DNA of 64,000 nucleotides from Planctomycetota bacterium (GTDB lineage Bacteria; Planctomycetota; UBA8742; UBA2392). The notes below the pieces were generated by a model. It was not told where the DNA came from. It was given only the letters and a program-made list of their open reading frames with translations, and did not search any database. The stretch spans positions 1 to 64,000 of the forward strand of contig JABTUE010000003.1 of assembly GCA_015075515.1 (NCBI GenBank). The letters are read 5' to 3'. The position numbers and the translations under genes are program-made. This document shows positions 8,607-15,953 of this stretch, in pieces; position 1 is the first letter of the stretch, and every line of letters starts with the position of its first letter.

Positions 8607-10133
8607 TTACTTGACCGGCGGCCAGACACGGTCAAAGGGATAGATGCGGAACAGCACCACGCCCTCAACACTGGTCTTGTGAACCCACAGCCGGTCCACA
8701 CCCGATTCGCTGACGTTGACGCCGATCTGAAGCCAGCGGCGGCTGTCGTTGCTGCGGGTGCGATTGTCGCCCATCAGAAACAGGCGCTCGGGCGGCACGG
8801 TGATCTCGACGCCTTCGCGCACGTAGTTTCCCAGGTCGCCCACGCCGTAAGAGCGAAAGCTGCCGTCGTCATTTTTCAGGTCTTCGGCCTGGATGTAGTC
8901 TTCCTGCACCTGCGCCCACTGGTCGGTGCCGGCGGGCTTGCGCCACAGTTTGCCGTCTTCGAACTTCAGCGTGTCGCCGGGCAGGCCGATCAGGCGCTTG
9001 ACCAGTTCGGCACCGGGGTCTTCGGGGCTGCGCACAACCACGATGTCACCGTGCTTGAGCTCGGGGCGCAGAAAATCCGGAAGAAAGCGCGCCCAGCCTT
9101 TGGGGTAATGGTTGGCCACCAGCGGCGTGATGCGCTCGACCACCAGCCGATCCGAGACCTCGCCCTTTTCGCGGTCGCCGCCGTGCAGCGTGGGCTCCAT
9201 GCTGGGGCCCTGGACCTCGCTGACCTGCACCACATAGGCGCGCAGCAGCAGCACCAGCAACAGAATCTTGCCGGCCTCGACCACCACGCCCCAGGCCACC
9301 TGCAACGGCGATTTCTTGCGGCGGGCGCCCTTTTTGCCCTGCTGGCTGCCGGAACGGGCAAAGCCCTTGCCGGTGGACGCTTCGGTTTCGGGTTCGGCTT
9401 CGGGTTCGGCTTCGTCGAGTTTGGGTCGCGTCAGGCGCAGGCTGTCGCCAATGCGCTGCATGAAGCTGCGCGGCGCGGCCTTTGTGCCGTCCTTGACCTT
9501 GGCGGTGGGCCGGCGGGTGCGGCCCTTGTCCTTGATGGATTTGCCCTTGAGGGCGTCGTCGGTCAGGTCGGCGCGCACGGCCACAGGCACGACGCGGCCG
9601 CTGTCGGTGGTTTTGGTTTTGACGCCGAAGTCTTCGGCGGCCATGGCGGGAAAGTCGCTGGCGGCGTATTCCTCCCAGCTCACGTCGTCTTCGGCGTTCT
9701 TGGCGCGGCTCTGGTCGTGAAAGTCGCCGCCTTCGGCGCCGGCGTCAATCACTTCCGGCGGTTCTTCGGGCGGCGGCGTGGCGGGCCGCTGGGCGGCGCG
9801 CGGCTGGGGCTGGGGCTTTTCGTCCACGCGCTTGACACCGCCGGGCGTCAGCACCACGCCGCTGCGCGGCATTTCGCGCGACGGGGGCTGGTTGACGCGG
9901 GGGATGCCGGGGCTCAGGCCGGGGCCCTTGACCTGGCCCGAGGGCGGGCGCGGCGCCGGCCGCGCCGTGCCGCCGGCGGGTGTGCCGGGCGGGGGCGAGG
10001 GCGGGCCGTTACCAAAAGGATCCGGCACGCTGGCAAAGTCGCCGTCGGTGGGGCGGCGCAGCTTGCGCGGCGTGGGCACCGCGGGCTGGTCCAGGTGGCC
10101 AAAATAGTCGTTGCTGCGTTCGTCCGGCGTCAT
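8607..10133 (-). CDS. lepB: Signal peptidase I with large N-terminal extension
   Basis: Residues about 285-508 are a type I signal peptidase, the membrane serine/lysine protease that cleaves Sec and Tat signal peptides. A single transmembrane helix (ILLLVLLLRAYVVQV) precedes the nucleophile Ser near residue 311 (GPSMEPTLHGG). The general-base Lys is near 378 (ELVKRLIGLPGD), and box E is MGDNRTRSNDSRRW. The catalytic domain faces the periplasm. The first roughly 280 residues are Pro/Ala/Lys-rich, low complexity and predicted cytoplasmic. E. coli LepB is 324 residues, so this extension is unusual. The start is not fixed by a strong ribosome-binding site; the low-complexity frame is open throughout. 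Confidence 0.93.
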   Translation of the reverse strand: MTPDERSNDYFGHLDQPAVPTPRKLRRPTDGDFASVPDPFGNGPPSPPPGTPAGGTARPAPRPPSGQVKGPGLSPGIPRVNQPPSREMPRSGVVLTPGGVKRVDEKPQPQPRAAQRPATPPPEEPPEVIDAGAEGGDFHDQSRAKNAEDDVSWEEYAASDFPAMAAEDFGVKTKTTDSGRVVPVAVRADLTDDALKGKSIKDKGRTRRPTAKVKDGTKAAPRSFMQRIGDSLRLTRPKLDEAEPEAEPETEASTGKGFARSGSQQGKKGARRKKSPLQVAWGVVVEAGKILLLVLLLRAYVVQVSEVQGPSMEPTLHGGDREKGEVSDRLVVERITPLVANHYPKGWARFLPDFLRPELKHGDIVVVRSPEDPGAELVKRLIGLPGDTLKFEDGKLWRKPAGTDQWAQVQEDYIQAEDLKNDDGSFRSYGVGDLGNYVREGVEITVPPERLFLMGDNRTRSNDSRRWLQIGVNVSESGVDRLWVHKTSVEGVVLFRIYPFDRVWPPVK

Positions 10134-10210
10134 TCCCTGGGTCTTCCGTGCGGCATTGCGCCAACAGCATAACCGCGGGGCGCAAGCCCGCGCAAACCGT
10201 GGCCCGCTGA

Positions 10211-12334
10211 TTATTCCTTGAACGGGTCGTGTTCTTCCGGGCCGGTCTCAATCGCGGACTCGTCGCCGGATTCATCACCGGCGGAGTCAGCCTTGGCGTC
10301 GCTGTCGGCGGCCTTGCCGGCGCCGGAATCACCCAGGTCAAGTTCGTCGCTGTCAGACGCGCCAGCGGAGGCACCCAGCGTGGATTCGTCCAGGTCACCC
10401 TGGGCGGCAATCGCCGCGTCGTCCAGCGTGTCGCGCACGTTGCTGCGCACGGGCCGGTCCACGCGGCCGCTGTCGCTGCCCACACCGCCGCCTTCGTAAT
10501 CGAGTTCGGCCAGCCCGACATCGGCCCCGGCATTGGCCGGCGCGCTTTCCTGCGGCGCGTACAGGCCGGAATCTTCGCCGCTGAGCGTGGGGTCGTAGGT
10601 TTCTTCCAAGCCGTCGCCCTGGCCGGTGACGGCTTCGTCTTCCTCTTCTTCGACCACGGTTTTGCCGGTGCCGCCGTAGTAGGCCTCCAGGGCCGCGTCA
10701 ATTTCGTCTTCGGTGGCGACGTACAGCTTGACCTTGCTGGCGGTCAGGCGGCGCAGTTCCAGCAGGCGTTTGGGGTCAAACGGAAAGGCCGCGGCCACCA
10801 GCAGCAGTTCACCGATTTTGGCAAACGGAATCACGCGGTAGGCGCGGGCGATCGCGGGGCGCAGCGTGGCCAGCGCGCGGTTGGTGGGCGCGACAACCGA
10901 AAAGTCCACCGGCGCGACACTTTCGTGGCGGGCCAGAAAGCGGTACAGCGTGACCTGTTCGGTAAAGCCGGTGTTCAACAGCAGGTCGCGCACCTCGGGC
11001 ATCACGTTTTCCGAACCGGGGGCGGTCAGGGCTTCTTCAACTTCTTCGCGCGTGATCACACCCTGCAGCCACAGCAGATAGCCGGCGCGCTGTTCCAGTT
11101 CGTCCTGGGCCTGTGATTCGCGGGCCACGGGCTCGGAATCGGTATCGGCGGGCTGGCCGCCGTCGCCGAAATCCACCGGCCGTTCATAACCCAGGTCGTC
11201 CGGCGGCGGGGGCTGGGTGGTGTCCACGTAGTCCACGGGCTGGGGCGTCTGCACCACCTCGGGCTGCATGACCCTGGTCGGGCCGCTGAGAAAATTCTGG
11301 GGCTGCAGTGTGTCCTCGGCCGGCGGCTCAATCTGCGCCGGCGGCTGGTAGTCGGCGCCGGCAAAGTGGCGGCGCTGGCTGTCGGCGGGCGCGGGCTGCA
11401 CCGGCACGGGCGCAGGCGCAACCTGGCCGCCCTGGCGCACGCGGCGCGTGTCTCGGTGTTCGCCGCGGGCGCGGGCCTCGGCTTCGCGGCGGCGCATGTC
11501 TTCCAGCACGCGGCGGCCTTCGTCACCCAGCAGGTCTTCGGCCGAAACACCGGCCAGGGTGTTGGCGCGGGCGCTGGGCGGCGGCGGGGCAACGTCGGGC
11601 TTGCGCGCGATTCCCGGCGCCTGCGGAATCGGAATGTCCACGCGCGGCGGCACGTTGATGCGCGCGGCCGGATCCTGCGGCGGGCGCTGGGCGTTGTTGT
11701 TGGGCGCCACCGGCGCCATGCGCCCGGATTCCATGCTGGCCAGCGGCGCGTCGTCGGACATGAACCCGCCGCCGGGTTTGGGAATGCGCCGTGTGGCCTT
11801 GCGGCGCATCATGTTTTCCATGTCGGCGCGACTTTGCGCGCCCAGATCCACGGCGCGGCCGGAATCGCCGGGCTTCTTCAGCGTGGGCCTGGCGATCTCG
11901 CCCGAAACCGGCACCTGGCCGGGCTGGGGGCGCTGGATCATCTGGGTCTTTTCGCGCCCGATGTTGCCCATCAGGTTCTTGTTGCGCTGGCTGATCGTCT
12001 TGGGGCCGCCCATGGCGTCCAGACGCACGTCTTTGGCCAGGCTGGGGCCCTTGTTGCGCTTGGGCGGTTCCAGCGAAAGAATCTGCGTGCCGCGCGGCGC
12101 CAGCGGCGGGCCGCCCTTGGTGGGCGTCTTGCCGCCGGGCGGCTGCTGGACGGGGCCGGTCTTGCGCGCCGGCTGTTCGCCCGTGGGCGGACGTTTGGCC
12201 TCGCCCGTCGGCACGCGGTTTTCACCGGTGGGCGGACGCTGCGGACCCTGGGGTTTGGGGGCGGGTGCCTGCTTGCCGGAGGGCTTGGGCGCGGGGGCGG
12301 GCTGCGGGTCGTTTTCGTCCGGAATATGGACCAT
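10211..12334 (-). CDS. Low-complexity protein with MshEN (GspE N-terminal)-like domain
   Basis: The 707-residue protein starts at ATG after AGGTGA. Residues 1-400 are Pro/Gln/Arg-rich, with PTGE-type repeats near residues 45-70 (RPPTGE, RVPTGE, KRPPTGE). Residues about 415-560 resemble the MshEN / type II secretion ATPase N-terminal domain (GYLLWLQGVITREEVEEAL, PVDFSVVAPTNRALATLRP, AAAFPFDPKRLLELRRLTA). That domain often binds c-di-GMP or contacts a secretion platform. The C-terminal 150 residues are acidic (Asp/Glu/Ser). No ATPase motor follows, so it may be a scaffold or nucleotide-sensing adaptor. The domain assignment is by eye. Confidence 0.75.
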   Translation of the reverse strand: MVHIPDENDPQPAPAPKPSGKQAPAPKPQGPQRPPTGENRVPTGEAKRPPTGEQPARKTGPVQQPPGGKTPTKGGPPLAPRGTQILSLEPPKRNKGPSLAKDVRLDAMGGPKTISQRNKNLMGNIGREKTQMIQRPQPGQVPVSGEIARPTLKKPGDSGRAVDLGAQSRADMENMMRRKATRRIPKPGGGFMSDDAPLASMESGRMAPVAPNNNAQRPPQDPAARINVPPRVDIPIPQAPGIARKPDVAPPPPSARANTLAGVSAEDLLGDEGRRVLEDMRRREAEARARGEHRDTRRVRQGGQVAPAPVPVQPAPADSQRRHFAGADYQPPAQIEPPAEDTLQPQNFLSGPTRVMQPEVVQTPQPVDYVDTTQPPPPDDLGYERPVDFGDGGQPADTDSEPVARESQAQDELEQRAGYLLWLQGVITREEVEEALTAPGSENVMPEVRDLLLNTGFTEQVTLYRFLARHESVAPVDFSVVAPTNRALATLRPAIARAYRVIPFAKIGELLLVAAAFPFDPKRLLELRRLTASKVKLYVATEDEIDAALEAYYGGTGKTVVEEEEDEAVTGQGDGLEETYDPTLSGEDSGLYAPQESAPANAGADVGLAELDYEGGGVGSDSGRVDRPVRSNVRDTLDDAAIAAQGDLDESTLGASAGASDSDELDLGDSGAGKAADSDAKADSAGDESGDESAIETGPEEHDPFKE

Positions 12335-12600
12335 TGATTCACCTGAAAACCGGCATTGCCAGCACCGGGTGCGAAACACACGCGCCGGGCCGGTCGGCAC
12401 CAAGCCGAAAGTCCAGACAGGCGACAACCCCGTGCGTGTTGCGCGCCCCGTGGCGCGCCTGACACGGGGATGTCATGGCAACTTCAAGACAAGGCTGGAC
12501 TTGCTGTCAAGGGGCGATGATACCACCACAGGCGCGACCCGCAAGGCAGGCAGCAAGCCCGTGGTGACAACGGTCGGGTGCGCGTAACTATCGTTTGCGG

Positions 12601-12629
12601 TTGACGCTAGGACAACGCCGGTGTATCAC
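12601..12629 (+). promoter_or_regulatory. Possible sigma-70 promoter of the STAS gene
   Basis: TTGACG (5 of 6 to the -35 consensus) and TATCAC (4 of 6 to the -10) are spaced 17 nt apart. This predicts a leader of about 115 nt before the TTG start. Confidence 0.4.
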
Positions 12630-12667
12630 GTTAACGCCACTTGCTGCTTTCATTGCGTAGTATTGTA

Positions 12668-12683
12668 CGCCCCCGTGGGGGCG
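12668..12683. repeat. Short GC palindrome in the STAS gene leader
   Basis: CGCCCCC and GGGGGCG flank a GT centre. It would be a 7-bp hairpin in the predicted 5' leader or a protein-binding palindrome. There is no T tract, so termination is not implied. Confidence 0.4.
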
Positions 12684-12751
12684 GGCGTGTTCTGCCCAAC
12701 GCGGATAACGTTGTGCAGTAAGTGCGCACGGGAACTGTCTGAGGAGCCATC

Positions 12752-13933
12752 TTGACTGACCTGCGCTTTGACATCACGCCGATCAATGCTCTGGCCAACA
12801 CCGCCCGCGTCGTTGTGGAAGGCGCGATTGACGCCACAACGGTGATCTCGTTCGAGTCGCAGCTCAAACAACTGCAGGAGGACGGCTACACCAACTTTGT
12901 CCTCGACATGCAGGGCATCAAGTACGTCAACAGCACCGGACTGGGCAGCCTGGTGGCCACGGCCGACAACCTGGAAAAGGTCGGCGGTGGTCTGGCGCTG
13001 ATCCGCGTGCACCCGAAGGTCAAGGTGGTGTTTGACATGCTGGGCCTGAACTCGTTCTTCCGCATCTTCACCAACGAAGACGAGGCAGTGAACTTTCTGG
13101 CCACCAGCAAGGGCGGCGCACCCGCGGCGGCTCCGGCTGCGCCCGCGCGCGGCCCGGCCCCGCAACCGCAGGCGCAACCCGCGGCGCGCGGCCCGGCCCC
13201 GCAGCCCCAGCGCCCGCCCACGGGCCAGTACCAGCAGGCCCAGCCCGGCTATGGCGCCCCGCAGGCGCAACCGGGTTACGGCCAGCCCCAGCCGGGCTAC
13301 GGCCAGCCCCAGCCCGGCTACGGCCAGCCCGCGCGCCCGGCCACGCAGCAGCAGCCCCAGCGCCAGACCGGCACGATCCAGCGCCAGCAGGCCCAGCCCG
13401 GCCGTCCCGGCACCGGCCAGTGGGTTCCGCCCTCGCGCGACAACCCGCAGGTCGTGGCCTGCCCCAACTGCGGCGCCAGCTTCAAGGTCAGCCAGACCGG
13501 CCGTTACAAGTGCCCCACCTGCGCCACCGCTTTTGTGGTGGACCCGCAGTTCGGCGTGGAGCTGGCCCCGGCGACCAGCCAGCTTACGCTGGCGTTCACG
13601 CCTGAGTGCAAGGAAGGCTTCAACCTGTACCTGACGGCAATGACCAAGCGCGCCGGTTACGCCGAACAGGACTTCCACCAGTTGCGCCAGGGCATGGAAC
13701 AGGTGCTGATGGGCGTGCTGCAGAACTGCTACCAGGGCCGCATCTACGAAAGCTACGCCGTGGCGTTTTTGCCCGCGCGGCGCAACCTGCAGATCAAGTT
13801 CATTGTCGCCGGGCCGACGCTTCAGGGTGACCCGCGCGCGTACTTCCCGATGGCGGCGCAGCTTATGCCCGATCTGGCCATGCGCCCGCACCCCAAGGGC
13901 GGCACGGTGATCGTGATGAGTTTCCGGCGCTAG
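12752..13933 (+). CDS. STAS-domain regulator with zinc ribbon and C-terminal domain
   Basis: The 393-residue protein starts at TTG, 5 nt after GAGGAG. Residues 1-110 are a STAS anti-anti-sigma domain (VVVEGAIDATTVISFESQL); the usual phosphorylatable Ser position is in YVNSTGLGSLV. Residues 120-225 are a Pro/Gln/Gly linker with a GQPQPGY repeat. Residues 230-260 are a zinc ribbon (CPNCGASFKVS, YKCPTCATAFVV). Residues 270-393 are another domain; MEQVLMGVLQNCYQG and the terminal GGTVIVMSF look faintly like a degenerate RsbW-type ATPase fold, which is speculative. It probably works in the cytoplasm as a regulatory switch. No cognate sigma factor is adjacent. Confidence 0.85.
   Translation: MTDLRFDITPINALANTARVVVEGAIDATTVISFESQLKQLQEDGYTNFVLDMQGIKYVNSTGLGSLVATADNLEKVGGGLALIRVHPKVKVVFDMLGLNSFFRIFTNEDEAVNFLATSKGGAPAAAPAAPARGPAPQPQAQPAARGPAPQPQRPPTGQYQQAQPGYGAPQAQPGYGQPQPGYGQPQPGYGQPARPATQQQPQRQTGTIQRQQAQPGRPGTGQWVPPSRDNPQVVACPNCGASFKVSQTGRYKCPTCATAFVVDPQFGVELAPATSQLTLAFTPECKEGFNLYLTAMTKRAGYAEQDFHQLRQGMEQVLMGVLQNCYQGRIYESYAVAFLPARRNLQIKFIVAGPTLQGDPRAYFPMAAQLMPDLAMRPHPKGGTVIVMSFRR
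13241..13330 (+). repeat. In-gene tandem repeat encoding GQPQPGY
   Basis: The 21-nt unit GGCCAGCCCCAGCC(G/C)GGCTA is repeated about three to four times, with more diverged copies upstream. It encodes the flexible Gly-Gln-Pro-Tyr linker between the STAS and zinc-ribbon domains. Confidence 0.7.
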
Positions 13934-13955
13934 TCTGACCGGCCTGCACTACCAC

Positions 13956-13984
13956 ACGGCGGCGGGCGACTTGCCCGCCGCTGT
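13956..13984 (+). terminator. Hairpin after the STAS gene
   Basis: A 12-bp stem (including one G-U pair) closes loop GACTT; its core is GCGGCGGGC / GCCCGCCGC. No T tract follows, so it may be a transcript-end stabiliser rather than a classical intrinsic terminator. Confidence 0.5.
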
Positions 13985-14042
13985 ACGTTACCGCCGCTGA
14001 ATCGCCAGTCTGGAATCGAAAATACCGCCTCGCGCCGCTACC

Positions 14043-15953
14043 GTGTCGCGCGTGGATGCCCTGTTTGCCAACCCCGCCGGGCTGTGGGCCGCGCTGCTGG
14101 CCGCGCCGCTGATTCTGCTGTTTCTGCTGCGCCACCGCCCGGTGCGCCGGCGCGTGCCCGCGATCGTGCTGTGGCAGGGCGCGGCCCAGATGCAGGTGGC
14201 GACTTCACCGTTTCAGCGCCTGCGCCGGTCGCTTTCGCTGCTGCTGCTGCTGCTGGCGCTGGCGGCGCTGGTGCTGGCGCTGGCGGGGCTGCGCATTCCC
14301 GGCGCCAGTTCGCGCGCCACGCCGCTGGTGCTGGTCGTGGACATCACCGCCAGCATGCAGGCTGCCGTGCCCGGCGGCACGCGCCTGGACACAGCCCGCG
14401 CGCGCGCCCTGGAAACCCTCAATGCCGCGGGCAACGCACCGGTTACGGTTCTGGCCTGGGACGGCAACCTGCGGCCGGCCTCGCCGCCGGCAAGCGACGT
14501 GGCGCGGGCGCGCGCGGGCATAGAGGCGCTGGCGGCTGTGGACTACGGCGCGTCGGACGGCGCGCTGGCGCGGGCGCTGCGCAAACTGGTGGAATCCGAT
14601 CCGGCCCGGCGCGTGGTTCTGGTGTCCGACCACGCCCCCGGCACGCTGGAGCCGCCGATCGTGTTCGTGCCTGCGGCGGGCGCCCAGCCCAACACCGGCT
14701 TTGTCGCCGCGGCGCTGACCGAGGTTTCGGCCCGGCGCCATGAGCTGTTCTTTGGCCTGGAACACTTCGGGCCCCAGGGCGTGACCGTGGCCGTGCGCAT
14801 CGAGCGTGTCACGCCCGACGGCGCCGAATTGCTGGATGCCCGCGACGTGGCGCTGCGCCCCGGCACACGCGCGGCCGTAACTGTTCCGGTGCGCGACCCC
14901 GGTCTGTACCGTGCCGTGCTGCGCACACCCGACGCGCTGGCGCTGGACGACACGGCGTGGGTGCGGTTTGCGCGCCTGCCGGTGCAGGATGTGGCGTTTG
15001 TCGGCCGCCCGCCCGAGCCTCTGGCCCGCGCCGTGCGCGCCATCGAAGCCGGCAGCGGCACCGTGCGCCTGGTCGAATCGCCAGGCCCCGACAGCATGGT
15101 CGTGTTCTGCGAAGGCGCCGGCCTTGAACCGCGCCTGCCGGCGGTGTATCTGCTGCCCGCCGCCGCACCGCCCCAGACCGTACCCGGCGATGCCGCGGCG
15201 GCGGCCGAAGCCCCGGCCCGACCCGCGCGTCACCCGCTGTGGCGCGGTGCCGGCGTGCCCGACATCCGGGTGCCGCGCGTGGTGCCGGTCAGCACGCCGC
15301 GCCTGCTGACGCCGCTGCTGGAGGCCGGGCCGGGCCCGGCGCTGGCGCTGGCGCGGCGGCCCGACGAATCACGGCTGGACGATCTGCTGGTGTGCTTTCC
15401 GCTGACTGACGAGGCCGCGGGCTTTGCCTCGCGTCTGGCGTTTGTGATTTTCTGGGAGAACTGGTTTGAATCCGGGCGCGCGCTGCGCGACGCGCTGCCG
15501 CGCGGGGCGTTCAGCACGCGCGACTCGGCCGAGATTCTGGCGCTGTCCGGGCGCGGGGCGTTCGAATATCGCCTGCGCGGCGCGGAAAACGCCCAGGGCG
15601 CGCGGCCCGGCGACGGCCTGCGCCTGGAGAACGCCGGGCTGTACGAGTTTTCCGGCCTGGCCGAATGCGACCCGCCGCTGCTGGGCGTAAGCCTGCTGGA
15701 TGCCGAAGAAAGCGACCTGTGGCGCGCGCCGCCGCCTGAATACGACGCCGGCGCCGTGGCGGCGCAACTGGCGGCGCTGGACACCGCCGGCGAAAGCGGC
15801 GACCTGGACCTGAGGCCGTATCTGGCGCTGCTGGCGGCGGCGCTGGTGCTGGCCGAATGGTTTCTGTTCCGGCGGCGCTTTCCGGTCATTGCGCCGCCGC
15901 AGCGCCCCCGGCCTGCTTCAGGCGGGCGGCATACGACGAAAGTGCGCGCTTGA
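14043..15953 (+). CDS. BatA/vWA-type membrane protein
   Basis: The 636-residue protein begins at GTG without a clear ribosome-binding site; a second in-frame GTG lies 9 nt later. The N-terminus has the BatA layout: FANPAGLWAALLAAPLILLF, a short loop, then a second hydrophobic segment. A von Willebrand A-like domain follows (residues about 95-200, VLVVDITASMQAA; D-x-T-x-S in place of the usual DxSxS). Residues 210-590 are Ala/Pro-rich beta-type sequence. A last membrane helix ends at FRRRFPVIAPP. Such proteins accompany MoxR/DUF58/TgpA genes, which is the context here: its 3' end overlaps the convergent tgpA-like gene by 68 nt. Its exact role is unknown. Confidence 0.8.
   Translation: MSRVDALFANPAGLWAALLAAPLILLFLLRHRPVRRRVPAIVLWQGAAQMQVATSPFQRLRRSLSLLLLLLALAALVLALAGLRIPGASSRATPLVLVVDITASMQAAVPGGTRLDTARARALETLNAAGNAPVTVLAWDGNLRPASPPASDVARARAGIEALAAVDYGASDGALARALRKLVESDPARRVVLVSDHAPGTLEPPIVFVPAAGAQPNTGFVAAALTEVSARRHELFFGLEHFGPQGVTVAVRIERVTPDGAELLDARDVALRPGTRAAVTVPVRDPGLYRAVLRTPDALALDDTAWVRFARLPVQDVAFVGRPPEPLARAVRAIEAGSGTVRLVESPGPDSMVVFCEGAGLEPRLPAVYLLPAAAPPQTVPGDAAAAAEAPARPARHPLWRGAGVPDIRVPRVVPVSTPRLLTPLLEAGPGPALALARRPDESRLDDLLVCFPLTDEAAGFASRLAFVIFWENWFESGRALRDALPRGAFSTRDSAEILALSGRGAFEYRLRGAENAQGARPGDGLRLENAGLYEFSGLAECDPPLLGVSLLDAEESDLWRAPPPEYDAGAVAAQLAALDTAGESGDLDLRPYLALLAAALVLAEWFLFRRRFPVIAPPQRPRPASGGRHTTKVRA

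Larger units (their letters stand above)
12335..12751. other. Divergent intergenic region, 417 nt
   Basis: This lies between the MshEN-like gene and the STAS regulator gene. It contains a 7-bp hairpin GCGCGCC-CCGT-GGCGCGC at 12441-12458 upstream of the minus-strand gene. A plausible sigma-70 type promoter and a second hairpin lie upstream of the plus-strand gene and are listed separately. Short frames present lack ribosome-binding sites and are not supported as genes. Confidence 0.5.

Noticed and set aside
12475..12567. A 30-codon plus-strand frame in the divergent spacer
   Set aside because: No ribosome-binding site, unusual codons for this genome and no recognisable protein.
15886..15953. 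Frameshift or misannotated end where the vWA and TgpA-like genes overlap
   Set aside because: Both frames keep plausible family C-termini. A 68-nt convergent overlap is tolerable and no alternative stop fits better.
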